Part shown: positions 36,666-44,744 of the stretch, in pieces
Layout: every line of letters begins with the position of its first letter
Numbering within the stretch: the stretch's first letter is position 1
NCBI GenBank assembly: GCA_013329215.1
Contig: DUKS01000029.1
Span: forward strand, 426-45,700
DNA from: Nanobdellota archaeon
Lineage (GTDB): Archaea > Nanobdellota > Nanobdellia > SCGC-AAA011-G17 > GW2011-AR17
Direction of reading: 5' to 3'
DNA: 45,275 bases
Translations under genes and position numbers: made by a program
The notes under the pieces: model-generated
Told to the model about the DNA's origin: nothing
Database searches by the model: none
The model's input: the letters and a program-made list of their open reading frames with translations, nothing else

Positions 36666-39278
36666 ATGCGTAAACTATTACTGTTCGCATTTGCCGCATT
36701 GCTCGTTTTCGCTTTGCCTGCATCTGCAACGGTTCTGGAAACAAGCCTTGCTGTGCGTGACAAGCTTCCTGCAGAGACGCTTGCTGACATTCCGGGCTTT
36801 ATTTCAAGGATGGAAACTGTCGGCTCAAAGGTTTCTGTTGATCCTGTTAATGGGTATTACACTGCCTATAATGAGGATGACTTAAAGGCAATATTTGGGG
36901 ATGATGCTGTTTTAGTGCCCTCTCCGCCCGGGCTTCTGACCATAACCTACAAAAGAGGCGGGACTTACAAATTTTGGGGCATGCTTCACGGGCTTGTTGT
37001 TGCTGATTCCGCAAGAAAAGTGATTACAGTCACAAAAGGCGGGTTTATTTCAAGCGAGGATCTGAATGTGAATATTGCAGGAGATGAAATCCGGATAGAT
37101 GCGGATAATCCTGCAAGCGTTTTGTTTAAAATACCAAGCAAGGGCATATATTCACAGAACAATTATTTCATGGGCTGCTTGTTGAAACAAGAAGCAACGG
37201 AAGAAGGGTGCATGGCATGGCTTTGCGAGCAGGAGCCCTATTTTAGGGAATGCGCACAGGAAAACCCCCTCTTTGAGCCCATAGAAGGATGTGACGCTAA
37301 TCAAATGCAAAGGTACAGGAATTATCTTCAGAATGAAATTGACTGCAGGACTAGCGCTCTTGTCAAACCGCAGGAGGCGTATGCCAATCTCACAGGCCAC
37401 GGGTTCTTGTCTGAAAATGCATTTATTGCGGACTACAAAACAAAGGAACCGGAATCTTTCCTGTCCAAGGCAATGGAAGCAGATGCTAATTTTGCCTTTG
37501 TATCTGACCTGTACAATGTTAATATGAAAAGAAGCAGGAGACTCGGCTTTACAGCATCCGCTCCCACAGGCGGAAGCATAGATTCTAAAGGCATTAAATC
37601 CGATGAGCTGTTTAAGTATTCTGTTGGGGAGCATGGAGAGAAGGCTATTTCCGGGGACCGGCTTGCAGTATATCGGCCGAGAGGTATAATACTAAAAGCA
37701 GAAGACATTGAAAATACCCCACACTTTGATCCTATCGTAAGGATTTTTGAAGGCAGCATAAACGATGAGCAGGCATTTGAAATAATGCAGATAAAAATAG
37801 GGGCTGTTTTTTTTACCCCTTCGAGCACCGGACTTTACACGCAATGTACGGAAAACAAGCCGCCTTACGAAGGCATTTCCTGTTTCTTGAGCGAAGAAAG
37901 CGGCTTGAATTACAAATTGAAAATAAACAAGCCTGCGGCACATGAACAGCCTATTATGGAGATAAACACGGATGCCATTAGTTTTAATCCGGACAACCCT
38001 TTTGAACGCAAACAGACATATATTGAGATAGAGCCTTTTGACATAAATGATGATTTGAGCATAGTCAGGCTTGTAAACAATGCGGATGCTGAAATAGTAT
38101 TCACAGGCAAGGATATAAGAATACCGCCTGTTGGCAATGACTGGGCAGAATTAGGCGTAAGCTTTAAGGCAAGCATTTATCCGTTAAGCCTCCCTCCGCA
38201 GTGCGACCCGGGGATTTTCATCGGGGAAGAATGTGCTATACCAAAGCCGGTAGAGGTGTATGACACAATAGAATGCAAGCTGCCTGAAAGAAAATGCTAT
38301 TTAAATGGTGTGGAAGTGACGGGATTTATTGGCGGAAGCGTGCAAAGGACTAAATTTTGCCATGAGGATTCAGACTGCTATAACAACCAGAAATGCATAG
38401 AAGGAATGTGTGTGATGAAGGCAACGTGCAGTGCATTAAGCTTAAGCAGCGCGGATTCTGGGTTCCCAGCTATAACAACAGGCCCCAATAAGGCAGACGT
38501 GCTGTTCGCCTGCGATGGCTATCCTTCTGAAAGCGCTTGTATAGACGATGTAAAGAAGGCTATAGACAAGGACAGCAGATACAATGGAATATTTTCTGTG
38601 GAGCCGTTCAAGAGCAATTTACAAAGATTTACATTTCATACTGCGGCAGGGAGCGCTGCTCCTTCTTCTCGAAACTGGATGCGCGATTTTAGTGTCAGCC
38701 GCAGCCTTTCAGACCCTTCCTATGGCTTGACTTACACCATAAGATATTCTAATTCTTTTGTAAAACAATGCCCTGATTCAGATTATACCATAGTTTTATC
38801 CAAAAAAGAATTCCGCTCATTTAGTGAAATTGAACATTTTTTATCAACAAGTTTACGGAACGTAATCTTCGGTACATTAGGCGCAGGGGTTTACATGAGC
38901 TCTGCAGATGATAATAACTTCCCTCAGACTGCGTTGCATGAGTTCGGGCACCTATTTGGAGGCTTGCAGGACGAGTATTATGAGCCCGTCGCAGGAGCGT
39001 CAGGAGGTATAGGCAACCCAAACTGCATTTCAAAAGAGGAAATACTATTGCATTGGTCCCTTTGGCCTGATGTTCTCGCAGATGCGTTGCAGGGGAAATG
39101 GAAAGGCTGCGGGGGGCCTTGTGAATCTTCAAAATGCGCAAGCCTGCTTAGGCCTTCTGAAAATTCTGTTATGAATAATGAATATACCTGGCTGGAAAAT
39201 CGCAATGAGCCCGGATGGAAAGCATTCAACGAGCCGAGCGAGGCACAGATTATAGAGAAGCTGAATGAGTATTCGTGA
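36666..39278 (+). CDS. Large secreted protein with HExxH metallopeptidase (M64-like) domain
   Basis: Signal peptide; 'ALHEFGHLFGGLQDEYYEP'; Cys-rich 'CHEDSDCYNNQKCIEGMCV'. Confidence 0.8.
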   Translation: MRKLLLFAFAALLVFALPASATVLETSLAVRDKLPAETLADIPGFISRMETVGSKVSVDPVNGYYTAYNEDDLKAIFGDDAVLVPSPPGLLTITYKRGGTYKFWGMLHGLVVADSARKVITVTKGGFISSEDLNVNIAGDEIRIDADNPASVLFKIPSKGIYSQNNYFMGCLLKQEATEEGCMAWLCEQEPYFRECAQENPLFEPIEGCDANQMQRYRNYLQNEIDCRTSALVKPQEAYANLTGHGFLSENAFIADYKTKEPESFLSKAMEADANFAFVSDLYNVNMKRSRRLGFTASAPTGGSIDSKGIKSDELFKYSVGEHGEKAISGDRLAVYRPRGIILKAEDIENTPHFDPIVRIFEGSINDEQAFEIMQIKIGAVFFTPSSTGLYTQCTENKPPYEGISCFLSEESGLNYKLKINKPAAHEQPIMEINTDAISFNPDNPFERKQTYIEIEPFDINDDLSIVRLVNNADAEIVFTGKDIRIPPVGNDWAELGVSFKASIYPLSLPPQCDPGIFIGEECAIPKPVEVYDTIECKLPERKCYLNGVEVTGFIGGSVQRTKFCHEDSDCYNNQKCIEGMCVMKATCSALSLSSADSGFPAITTGPNKADVLFACDGYPSESACIDDVKKAIDKDSRYNGIFSVEPFKSNLQRFTFHTAAGSAAPSSRNWMRDFSVSRSLSDPSYGLTYTIRYSNSFVKQCPDSDYTIVLSKKEFRSFSEIEHFLSTSLRNVIFGTLGAGVYMSSADDNNFPQTALHEFGHLFGGLQDEYYEPVAGASGGIGNPNCISKEEILLHWSLWPDVLADALQGKWKGCGGPCESSKCASLLRPSENSVMNNEYTWLENRNEPGWKAFNEPSEAQIIEKLNEYS

Positions 39279-39507
39279 TAAAAAAGGCCTTAATACAATT
39301 AAGCGCGGCGGAGCCCTGCTTTCTTTGTATCCTGGTTTTCTGCAACACTGCTGCATCTTTTCTGCACCAAAACATTAACACCACTGCAATGCCTTGATAT
39401 ATGTAAGGCCTTGGGATTAGCTTGGAAAAAAGGGTCACTGTTTGCAAGGCTAATCATGTTCCGGGGGCGGAATTTTTGGTTAGAGGAAACTATAAGGCGG
39501 GTGGAAA

Positions 39508-39759
39508 ATGGAAAAGGTATATGAAGTAAGGGCGTACAGGTGGGCAGGCGGGCAATATGAGATGACAGAGCCGCATATTGTGCCGGGCAAATCGCGTGAA
39601 GAGGCGCGGAACAGGCTCGCAGCGCACATGGGCGAGGGCTGGAAAGCGTCTGAGGCTTTTGAAGCAGCGTTTGGCGGGAATCTGCAGCTTGAGCAGAGGC
39701 TGGAGATTTTTGAAAAGCTTGGCTACAGAATAGTAAGGGCGGAGAGGCAGGCGGAATGA
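39508..39759 (+). CDS. Small hypothetical protein (paralogue of 40704 CDS)
   Basis: 83 aa; 'MEKVYEVRAYR...AFGGNLQLEQRLEIFEKLGYRIVR'. Confidence 0.65.
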   Translation: MEKVYEVRAYRWAGGQYEMTEPHIVPGKSREEARNRLAAHMGEGWKASEAFEAAFGGNLQLEQRLEIFEKLGYRIVRAERQAE

Positions 39760-40040
39760 GATGCAATATACTGTTGAAAGACCTGGGGTTTGCTAAAGCA
39801 TTGCTTTACAGGCTTGAGGATGATAACGGCGGGATGGTTGCTGAAGCGCTTTTCGGCTCCCCTGAAATGAGTGAGCTGTACGAGTTTGCACTGGCTGCGA
39901 TGAAATCTGATTTCAGCCAGCCGTCAAAAGCGCCTCTTATTTCTGACGCAGAAAAAAAGCCGGGGTTCAGGGCAATGACCGATGATGAACGGAAGGGGCT
40001 TGAAACAGTTATCTCAAAAGGCGCAAGAACATATCTGTGA
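39756..40040 (+). CDS. Small hypothetical protein
   Basis: 94 aa, ATGA-type overlap with previous ORF. Confidence 0.55.
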   Translation: MRCNILLKDLGFAKALLYRLEDDNGGMVAEALFGSPEMSELYEFALAAMKSDFSQPSKAPLISDAEKKPGFRAMTDDERKGLETVISKGARTYL

Positions 40041-40047
40041 GGCGAAA

Positions 40048-40671
40048 ATGGAAAAATCAGGAAGGATAGAAATGATAATCGGGCCGATGTTCAGCGGCAA
40101 ATCGTCTGAGCTTATACGGCGCGTGAACAGGTACATGATAGCGGGCTATAAAGTGCAGGCTTACAAGCCGCGGATTGACAACAGGTACGGCACTGATGTG
40201 ATTGCTTCGCATGACAATGAAAAGCTGAAAGCAGTTGCAGTAAGCCATGTTGGCCAGATTTATTCGAGGCTTGAAAAAGACACGGCTGTTGTTGCGATAG
40301 ACGAAGTGCAGTTTCTTGATGACGGCATTTTATTCATGGCAGACTGGCTTGCTGCATCAGGAAGGATCTTCATTGCATCTGGCCTGAACCTTGACTTCAG
40401 GGGCGAGCCGTTTCCGTTCATGGGCTCTTCCAGGACAATGGCAGAGCTTATCGTGCGTGCGGACAGGGTTGACATGCTTTCGGCAATATGCACTTATGCG
40501 GAAAACGGCCTGAACTGCGGCTGTGAAGCCACAAGGACGCAGAGGATTGTCAATGGCGAACCTGCTTCATATGACAGCCCCCTCATAATGGTCGGCGCTT
40601 CTGAAGCATATGAGGCAAGGTGCAGGAATCACCATTTTGTGCCGAATGCGCCTGTGCTGCATCTGCGTTGA
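40048..40671 (+). CDS. tdk: Thymidine kinase
   Basis: 'IIGPMFSGKSSELIRRVNRY', 'VAIDEVQFLDDGI', 'SGLNLDFRGEPFPFM'. Confidence 0.95.
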   Translation: MEKSGRIEMIIGPMFSGKSSELIRRVNRYMIAGYKVQAYKPRIDNRYGTDVIASHDNEKLKAVAVSHVGQIYSRLEKDTAVVAIDEVQFLDDGILFMADWLAASGRIFIASGLNLDFRGEPFPFMGSSRTMAELIVRADRVDMLSAICTYAENGLNCGCEATRTQRIVNGEPASYDSPLIMVGASEAYEARCRNHHFVPNAPVLHLR

Positions 40672-40703
40672 ATAATCAGCATTAAATAAAGGGGTGAACA
40701 GCG

Positions 40704-41081
40704 ATGGAAAAATTATACATGGGAGAGGCATATGCAGATTCAGAAAATGGCGAATGGGTTGACTGTGGAAGTGCGGGCGGTGGTTTTGTGGGCAATGGTA
40801 CCTACAGCAGGCATTGGTCACTAAAGTATCTTATTGTAGCTGAAACAACGGGGGATGCAGCTCATGCGCTTCAGACTTATTTTGGCGGCAACTGGAGAGT
40901 AAACTCCCTGGATGTACAGGAACTTGCATTGGGGGAAAATATGGCGCTTGAAAAGAGGATAGCAATACTTGCAGAACTTGGTCTTACTACCCTACGGCGG
41001 GGTTGTAAAAAGGGTGAGGTTGTGATGGCCGGAAAGAAAACTGATCGTGAAGGCAGGGAAAAACAGATGGGCCTTTTTTAA
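40704..41081 (+). CDS. Small hypothetical protein (paralogue of 39508 CDS)
   Basis: 125 aa; 'TYFGGNWRVNSLDVQELALGENMALEKRIAILAELGLTTLRR'. Confidence 0.65.
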   Translation: MEKLYMGEAYADSENGEWVDCGSAGGGFVGNGTYSRHWSLKYLIVAETTGDAAHALQTYFGGNWRVNSLDVQELALGENMALEKRIAILAELGLTTLRRGCKKGEVVMAGKKTDREGREKQMGLF

Positions 41082-41117
41082 CATATTATGCTTATAAGAA
41101 AATAAAGGGGTGGAAAA

Positions 41118-42014
41118 ATGGATTTTGGAAACATAGAACAGATAGTTGCCACGCTGATGGCAAACGAAGACAGGAAAGACGTGGAGTTCAGGCACGCACT
41201 TGTAATGACTGAATTTGGGGACCTTGGGGATTACATAATGAACGACTCAAGGCTGAACCCGAATGCGAAGCCGCATGGCAGCAAACAGGATGAAGTGCTT
41301 GCTTACGGGCAGGCTTTTGTGCAGCTGGCTGCCTTGGCGCAGCTTAGGGAAATAAAGGTTGCCGATGCATGGGAGTCTGCCTCACGGCAAAATGCAGAGC
41401 TTGAAGCGTTTCCTAAAAGGGGCAAGACCGGCATCCTTCTCAGGTATGTTGGCATAATGAAGCAAATCAGCAGCCGTATAGGGCGGTATATTACGCATGA
41501 CCCTGTGCTTAATCCGAATGCAAGGCCGCACGGGACAAAAGCTGAAGAAGTTATGGCATACGGGCAAGTGTTTGTGCAGACTGCTGCTTTGGCCGGCCTC
41601 CGGGGCATAACGCTGGAGGATGCTTTTGAAAAAGGCCTGCAGAATTGGCTGGATGCTGACTGGAGAAAGAAAAAAGCTGCTGAACAAAAGGCTGCTGACA
41701 TTAAAACAATAAAGGGCATTCCTGCCTCTCCCGGCTATACATCGGGGCTTGCAGAAGTTGTCACCAGCATAAGCGAAATAAAAAGATTGGGCTCTATACT
41801 TGTTGTTCAATACGCAATGTCAGACTATGCTGCTGTGCTTAGGGACTATTCAGCGTGTGTATCAGACCACGGCGGGAGGACATGCCATCTCGCAACCATT
41901 GCAAGGGAAATGAATATGCCCTGCGTTGTTGGCACAGGCAATGCAACTGAGCGGATAAAGACAGGGGTGTCAATCGCTGTTGACGGTGATAAGGGAGAAG
42001 TGTATTTGCTGTAA
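41118..42014 (+). CDS. Duplicated MazG-like region fused to PEP-utiliser swivel (phosphohistidine) domain
   Basis: Two 'LNPNAxPHGxKxxEVxAYGQxFVQxAALAxLR' repeats; C-terminal 'GIPASPGYTSGLAEV...SDHGGRTCHLATIAREMNMPCVVG'. Confidence 0.8.
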   Translation: MDFGNIEQIVATLMANEDRKDVEFRHALVMTEFGDLGDYIMNDSRLNPNAKPHGSKQDEVLAYGQAFVQLAALAQLREIKVADAWESASRQNAELEAFPKRGKTGILLRYVGIMKQISSRIGRYITHDPVLNPNARPHGTKAEEVMAYGQVFVQTAALAGLRGITLEDAFEKGLQNWLDADWRKKKAAEQKAADIKTIKGIPASPGYTSGLAEVVTSISEIKRLGSILVVQYAMSDYAAVLRDYSACVSDHGGRTCHLATIAREMNMPCVVGTGNATERIKTGVSIAVDGDKGEVYLL

Positions 42015-42017
42015 ACT

Positions 42018-42317
42018 TTACGGGGACACAATTATAGATTTCCCTTCATCAATAAGCGTGATATTCTTTTTATTTTTTAATTGATATTTCCTGACAAGCT
42101 CGCGCGGTATTCTCAAGCCAAGGCTGAGCCCCCACTTATTCAGCTTCACCTTGTATTTCTCCATATCCCTGTAGGTTTCTGCAACAGAATGAAGCTGTTT
42201 CATGCTTACCACTTCATCCCCGCAGGATTTACATTTAAAATATCTGTACTCTACTCCCTCTGGCGTCTTTGCAGCAAGCTCTTCCATCTCTTTTCCACAT
42301 TCATTGCACTTTTTCAT
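42018..42317 (-). CDS. Zn-ribbon + AbrB-like antitoxin-type protein
   Basis: 'CNECGKEM...FKCKSCGDEV' and 'LSLGLRIPRELVRKYQLKNKKNITL'. Confidence 0.75.
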   Translation of the reverse strand: MKKCNECGKEMEELAAKTPEGVEYRYFKCKSCGDEVVSMKQLHSVAETYRDMEKYKVKLNKWGLSLGLRIPRELVRKYQLKNKKNITLIDEGKSIIVSP

Positions 42318-42949
42318 TTTTCTTTGGTCTCAACCGTTATTATCTTTAATGCCTGCCCTTTTATTTCTCCGACGCATATCACTTCAAAGCGCTTGTATCT
42401 TTTGCTTAATTTGATGCCGTGCTTGCCGAAGCGCTTTAGCTTCCCGCCGAGCAATGCCGCTTCAAGCATGTCAGGCATCACGCCTCTTTCCATTGCGCGG
42501 ATAAATGCGTGGCGGCTTATCTCGAGCTCATAGCCCCTAAGGCAGATATTATTTAATATCTTATAATATATACTAATATTTAAGCATTTCGGCGCAAAGA
42601 TTAAAACCAAGGCTGCCGGCAGAATAAAGACCCAGAAATATGGCGGATATTCCCTGCCTTTCTTACAATCTTTCACATTTATGCCAACAGCGTTAATCAA
42701 ATCCGTGCTTTCAGGGGAAATCTCTTCTATTGATGCGCCGCCTTTTTCAGTTATGTACACGCCTCTTCTCTTTCCGGGCTCAAGCGAGAAAGAAAAAACC
42801 CTTTCATCATTATTGTATACAATGTAATCTGCTGTTTCAACGAGGTTGTTCTCTACATAAACTTTGCCCTCACTGCAAATCTCCGAAGGCATTACAGCCA
42901 CTGCATTCACGCAGGGCATCAAAACCAAAAAAAGAAAAATCCATTTCAT
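42314..42949 (-). CDS. Membrane-anchored DUF4258-like protein
   Basis: N-terminal signal, central TM 'FWVFILPAALVLIFA', C-terminal 'ISRHAFIRAMERGVMPDMLEAALLGGKLKRF'. Confidence 0.65.
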   Translation of the reverse strand: MKWIFLFLVLMPCVNAVAVMPSEICSEGKVYVENNLVETADYIVYNNDERVFSFSLEPGKRRGVYITEKGGASIEEISPESTDLINAVGINVKDCKKGREYPPYFWVFILPAALVLIFAPKCLNISIYYKILNNICLRGYELEISRHAFIRAMERGVMPDMLEAALLGGKLKRFGKHGIKLSKRYKRFEVICVGEIKGQALKIITVETKEK

Positions 42950-42950
42950 G

Positions 42951-44159
42951 CTATGCTGCCTTTGCAGTTATCTTGAGCTTGCCCTTGAAGATGCCTGCTT
43001 TTTTCTTTGGGGAAAATGCCCGCACCTTTATTTCTTTTCTCTCGCCGGGCTCAATTGCGATATTTGCGTCTTTCAGCGCAATCCATTCACCGTTAAAAGC
43101 TTCTATAAGGATATTGCTTTTATCACTCGCGGAAAAGCTTACTTTTACCATGTCAATGCCTGTGTTCCTTACATACAGCACGGACTCTTTGCTTTCCCCG
43201 GGGTTCAGCCTGCCAAAGCTTATGCTCTTTGTTTCAAGAACCGTTGCAATCCTGCTTACATACTCTATTTGCCTTGATTCTGTCGTGTTTGTTATTGAAT
43301 CAAACGCGGTTATTGTAAGGTTGTATGCCTTTCTTTCATCAGAAGGGGAAAACGCAAATCTGCCTGCAAACAAAACAGTTTCATTGCTTGCGTTTGCCCT
43401 GTTCATCATGATTTCCCTCCCGCCTATAAAGGCAGTAATGTTTGCAATGTCTTCAATGCCGTTTTCATCGCTGACAAGCGCTTCGATCCGCACTGTCTTG
43501 TTCCCCGCTATTACCTGTATGCCGTCTGCATCCATTTCGTCAGGCGTTATGTTTATGCTGGCGATTCTTGGCACCAGGTTCAGGGTCTCAAGCTCAAACT
43601 CAGCCTCATCTTTTTCCAAAGCAGTTTCAAACGCCCCTCCCCCCGGCGTTCCACCTTCTGCACTTTCTTCCCATCCCATTTCGCTTGTTCTTTCAAGGCT
43701 TTTGCCGTTGCCGTTGGCGCCGATTGAAGATGCATAGGAGAAAACATCGCTTTCATTCCCGTTTGTCAAATTCACAGTGCCTGCGCTGTTTGCCAATGAG
43801 ATTGAAACCTGCATTGCACTGAACCCGTCTGCCTCATCCCACACCCAGTCATTGTTTCCCCAGTATTTCTCAAACGAATCAGTGTCTGTGTCAGTTCCGT
43901 CTGTGAGCTCTTTTGCAATCACGAGATACTGCATTGGCCCCAGCGTGCCTTCCAGCTGCTTGTTGTTGGCAAGCCATTGGCTTAAGTCAATTGCTTCTTC
44001 TCCATGGTTGTAAACCTCAATCCATTCGCAGTCAGTGTCATCGCACTGGCTCGGGTTGTACATCACTTCAGTCAGGATTAGCCCGGCTGATGCAATCCTG
44101 CATGACGCGACCAATAACGATGCTGCCAGCATAAGCAGCCACGCCTTTTTGTGTCTCAT
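42951..44159 (-). CDS. Secreted lamin-tail-domain protein
   Basis: Signal peptide; 'LILTEVMYNPSQCDDTDCEWIEVYNHGEEAIDLSQW'; C-terminal beta-sandwich. Confidence 0.82.
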   Translation of the reverse strand: MRHKKAWLLMLAASLLVASCRIASAGLILTEVMYNPSQCDDTDCEWIEVYNHGEEAIDLSQWLANNKQLEGTLGPMQYLVIAKELTDGTDTDTDSFEKYWGNNDWVWDEADGFSAMQVSISLANSAGTVNLTNGNESDVFSYASSIGANGNGKSLERTSEMGWEESAEGGTPGGGAFETALEKDEAEFELETLNLVPRIASINITPDEMDADGIQVIAGNKTVRIEALVSDENGIEDIANITAFIGGREIMMNRANASNETVLFAGRFAFSPSDERKAYNLTITAFDSITNTTESRQIEYVSRIATVLETKSISFGRLNPGESKESVLYVRNTGIDMVKVSFSASDKSNILIEAFNGEWIALKDANIAIEPGERKEIKVRAFSPKKKAGIFKGKLKITAKAA

Positions 44160-44338
44160 TTTGTATCCCTCCTTTTATGATTGCTTTTTCCATTTGCACT
44201 GTGTTCATAAACTTATCCTGAAAAAAACACGCAGTTCTTCACCGCTTTTGAAAATCTTAGGGTTTCATCCGGAGATTCTTTGCGTTTTGCTGGTTTTTAT
44301 CCGCATTTTTCCGGATTTGGTGGAAGCGGTTTTCCAAG

Positions 44339-44411
44339 CCCGTCGTCAAATCTCTGCAGAGATTTGACGGGGGTTCCAAAAACCTGCAGGTTTTTAAGAA
44401 CCCGTCGTCAA
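44339..44411. repeat. Paired perfect palindromes flanked by direct repeat CCCGTCGTCAA
   Basis: GTCAAATCTCTGCAGAGATTTGAC (44345-44368), AAAAACCTGCAGGTTTTT (44378-44395), CCCGTCGTCAA at 44339-44349 and 44401-44411. Confidence 0.75.
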
Positions 44412-44455
44412 GCCCGGCAGATAGGTTTTTAATCAGGCTGGGGCTCTTTTTTAAC

Positions 44456-44542
44456 ATGGTCAGAATCAATATCATCAATCCAAAACACCTTTCAGACCAG
44501 CACCTTTTGGCTGAGCACCTTGAGATATGGATAATTCTGTAG
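44456..44542 (+). pseudogene. N-terminal fragment of DenV-like pyrimidine dimer DNA glycosylase
   Basis: MVRINIINPKHLSDQHLLAEHLEIWIIL*; resembles T4 endonuclease V N-terminus ([24 protein letters not shown]). Confidence 0.65.
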
Positions 44543-44744
44543 GTTATATGACATTTTGAACAGAATTATCCATCAGACAATTCTGCCTATTTGTTATATA
44601 AGCCGCAGAATTGTCTATAGAGACTTTTGATTAACTTATTAGATATTGTCAAAAGTCTCTTAGAGAACTTTGGCATGCCATTATTTTGCATTTATAGGGG
44701 CTGCTTATATTGCAACCAATGGTTATTCAAAGTTCTCTATAATA
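44528..44744. repeat. 217-bp block of four tandem non-identical inverted repeats
   Basis: IRs 44528-44540/44560-44572, 44575-44586/44605-44616, 44619-44630/44649-44660, 44661-44672/44728-44739; ATA at both borders. Confidence 0.75.

Noticed and set aside
44528-44744. CRISPR array
   Set aside because: Repeats are paired inverted arms with differing sequences, not identical direct repeats with unique spacers.
44528-44744. Archaeal BHB-type intron in the glycosylase gene
   Set aside because: The two element ends are not obviously complementary across the junction and hairpins are arranged side by side, not enclosing the insert; not excluded without folding/RNA data.
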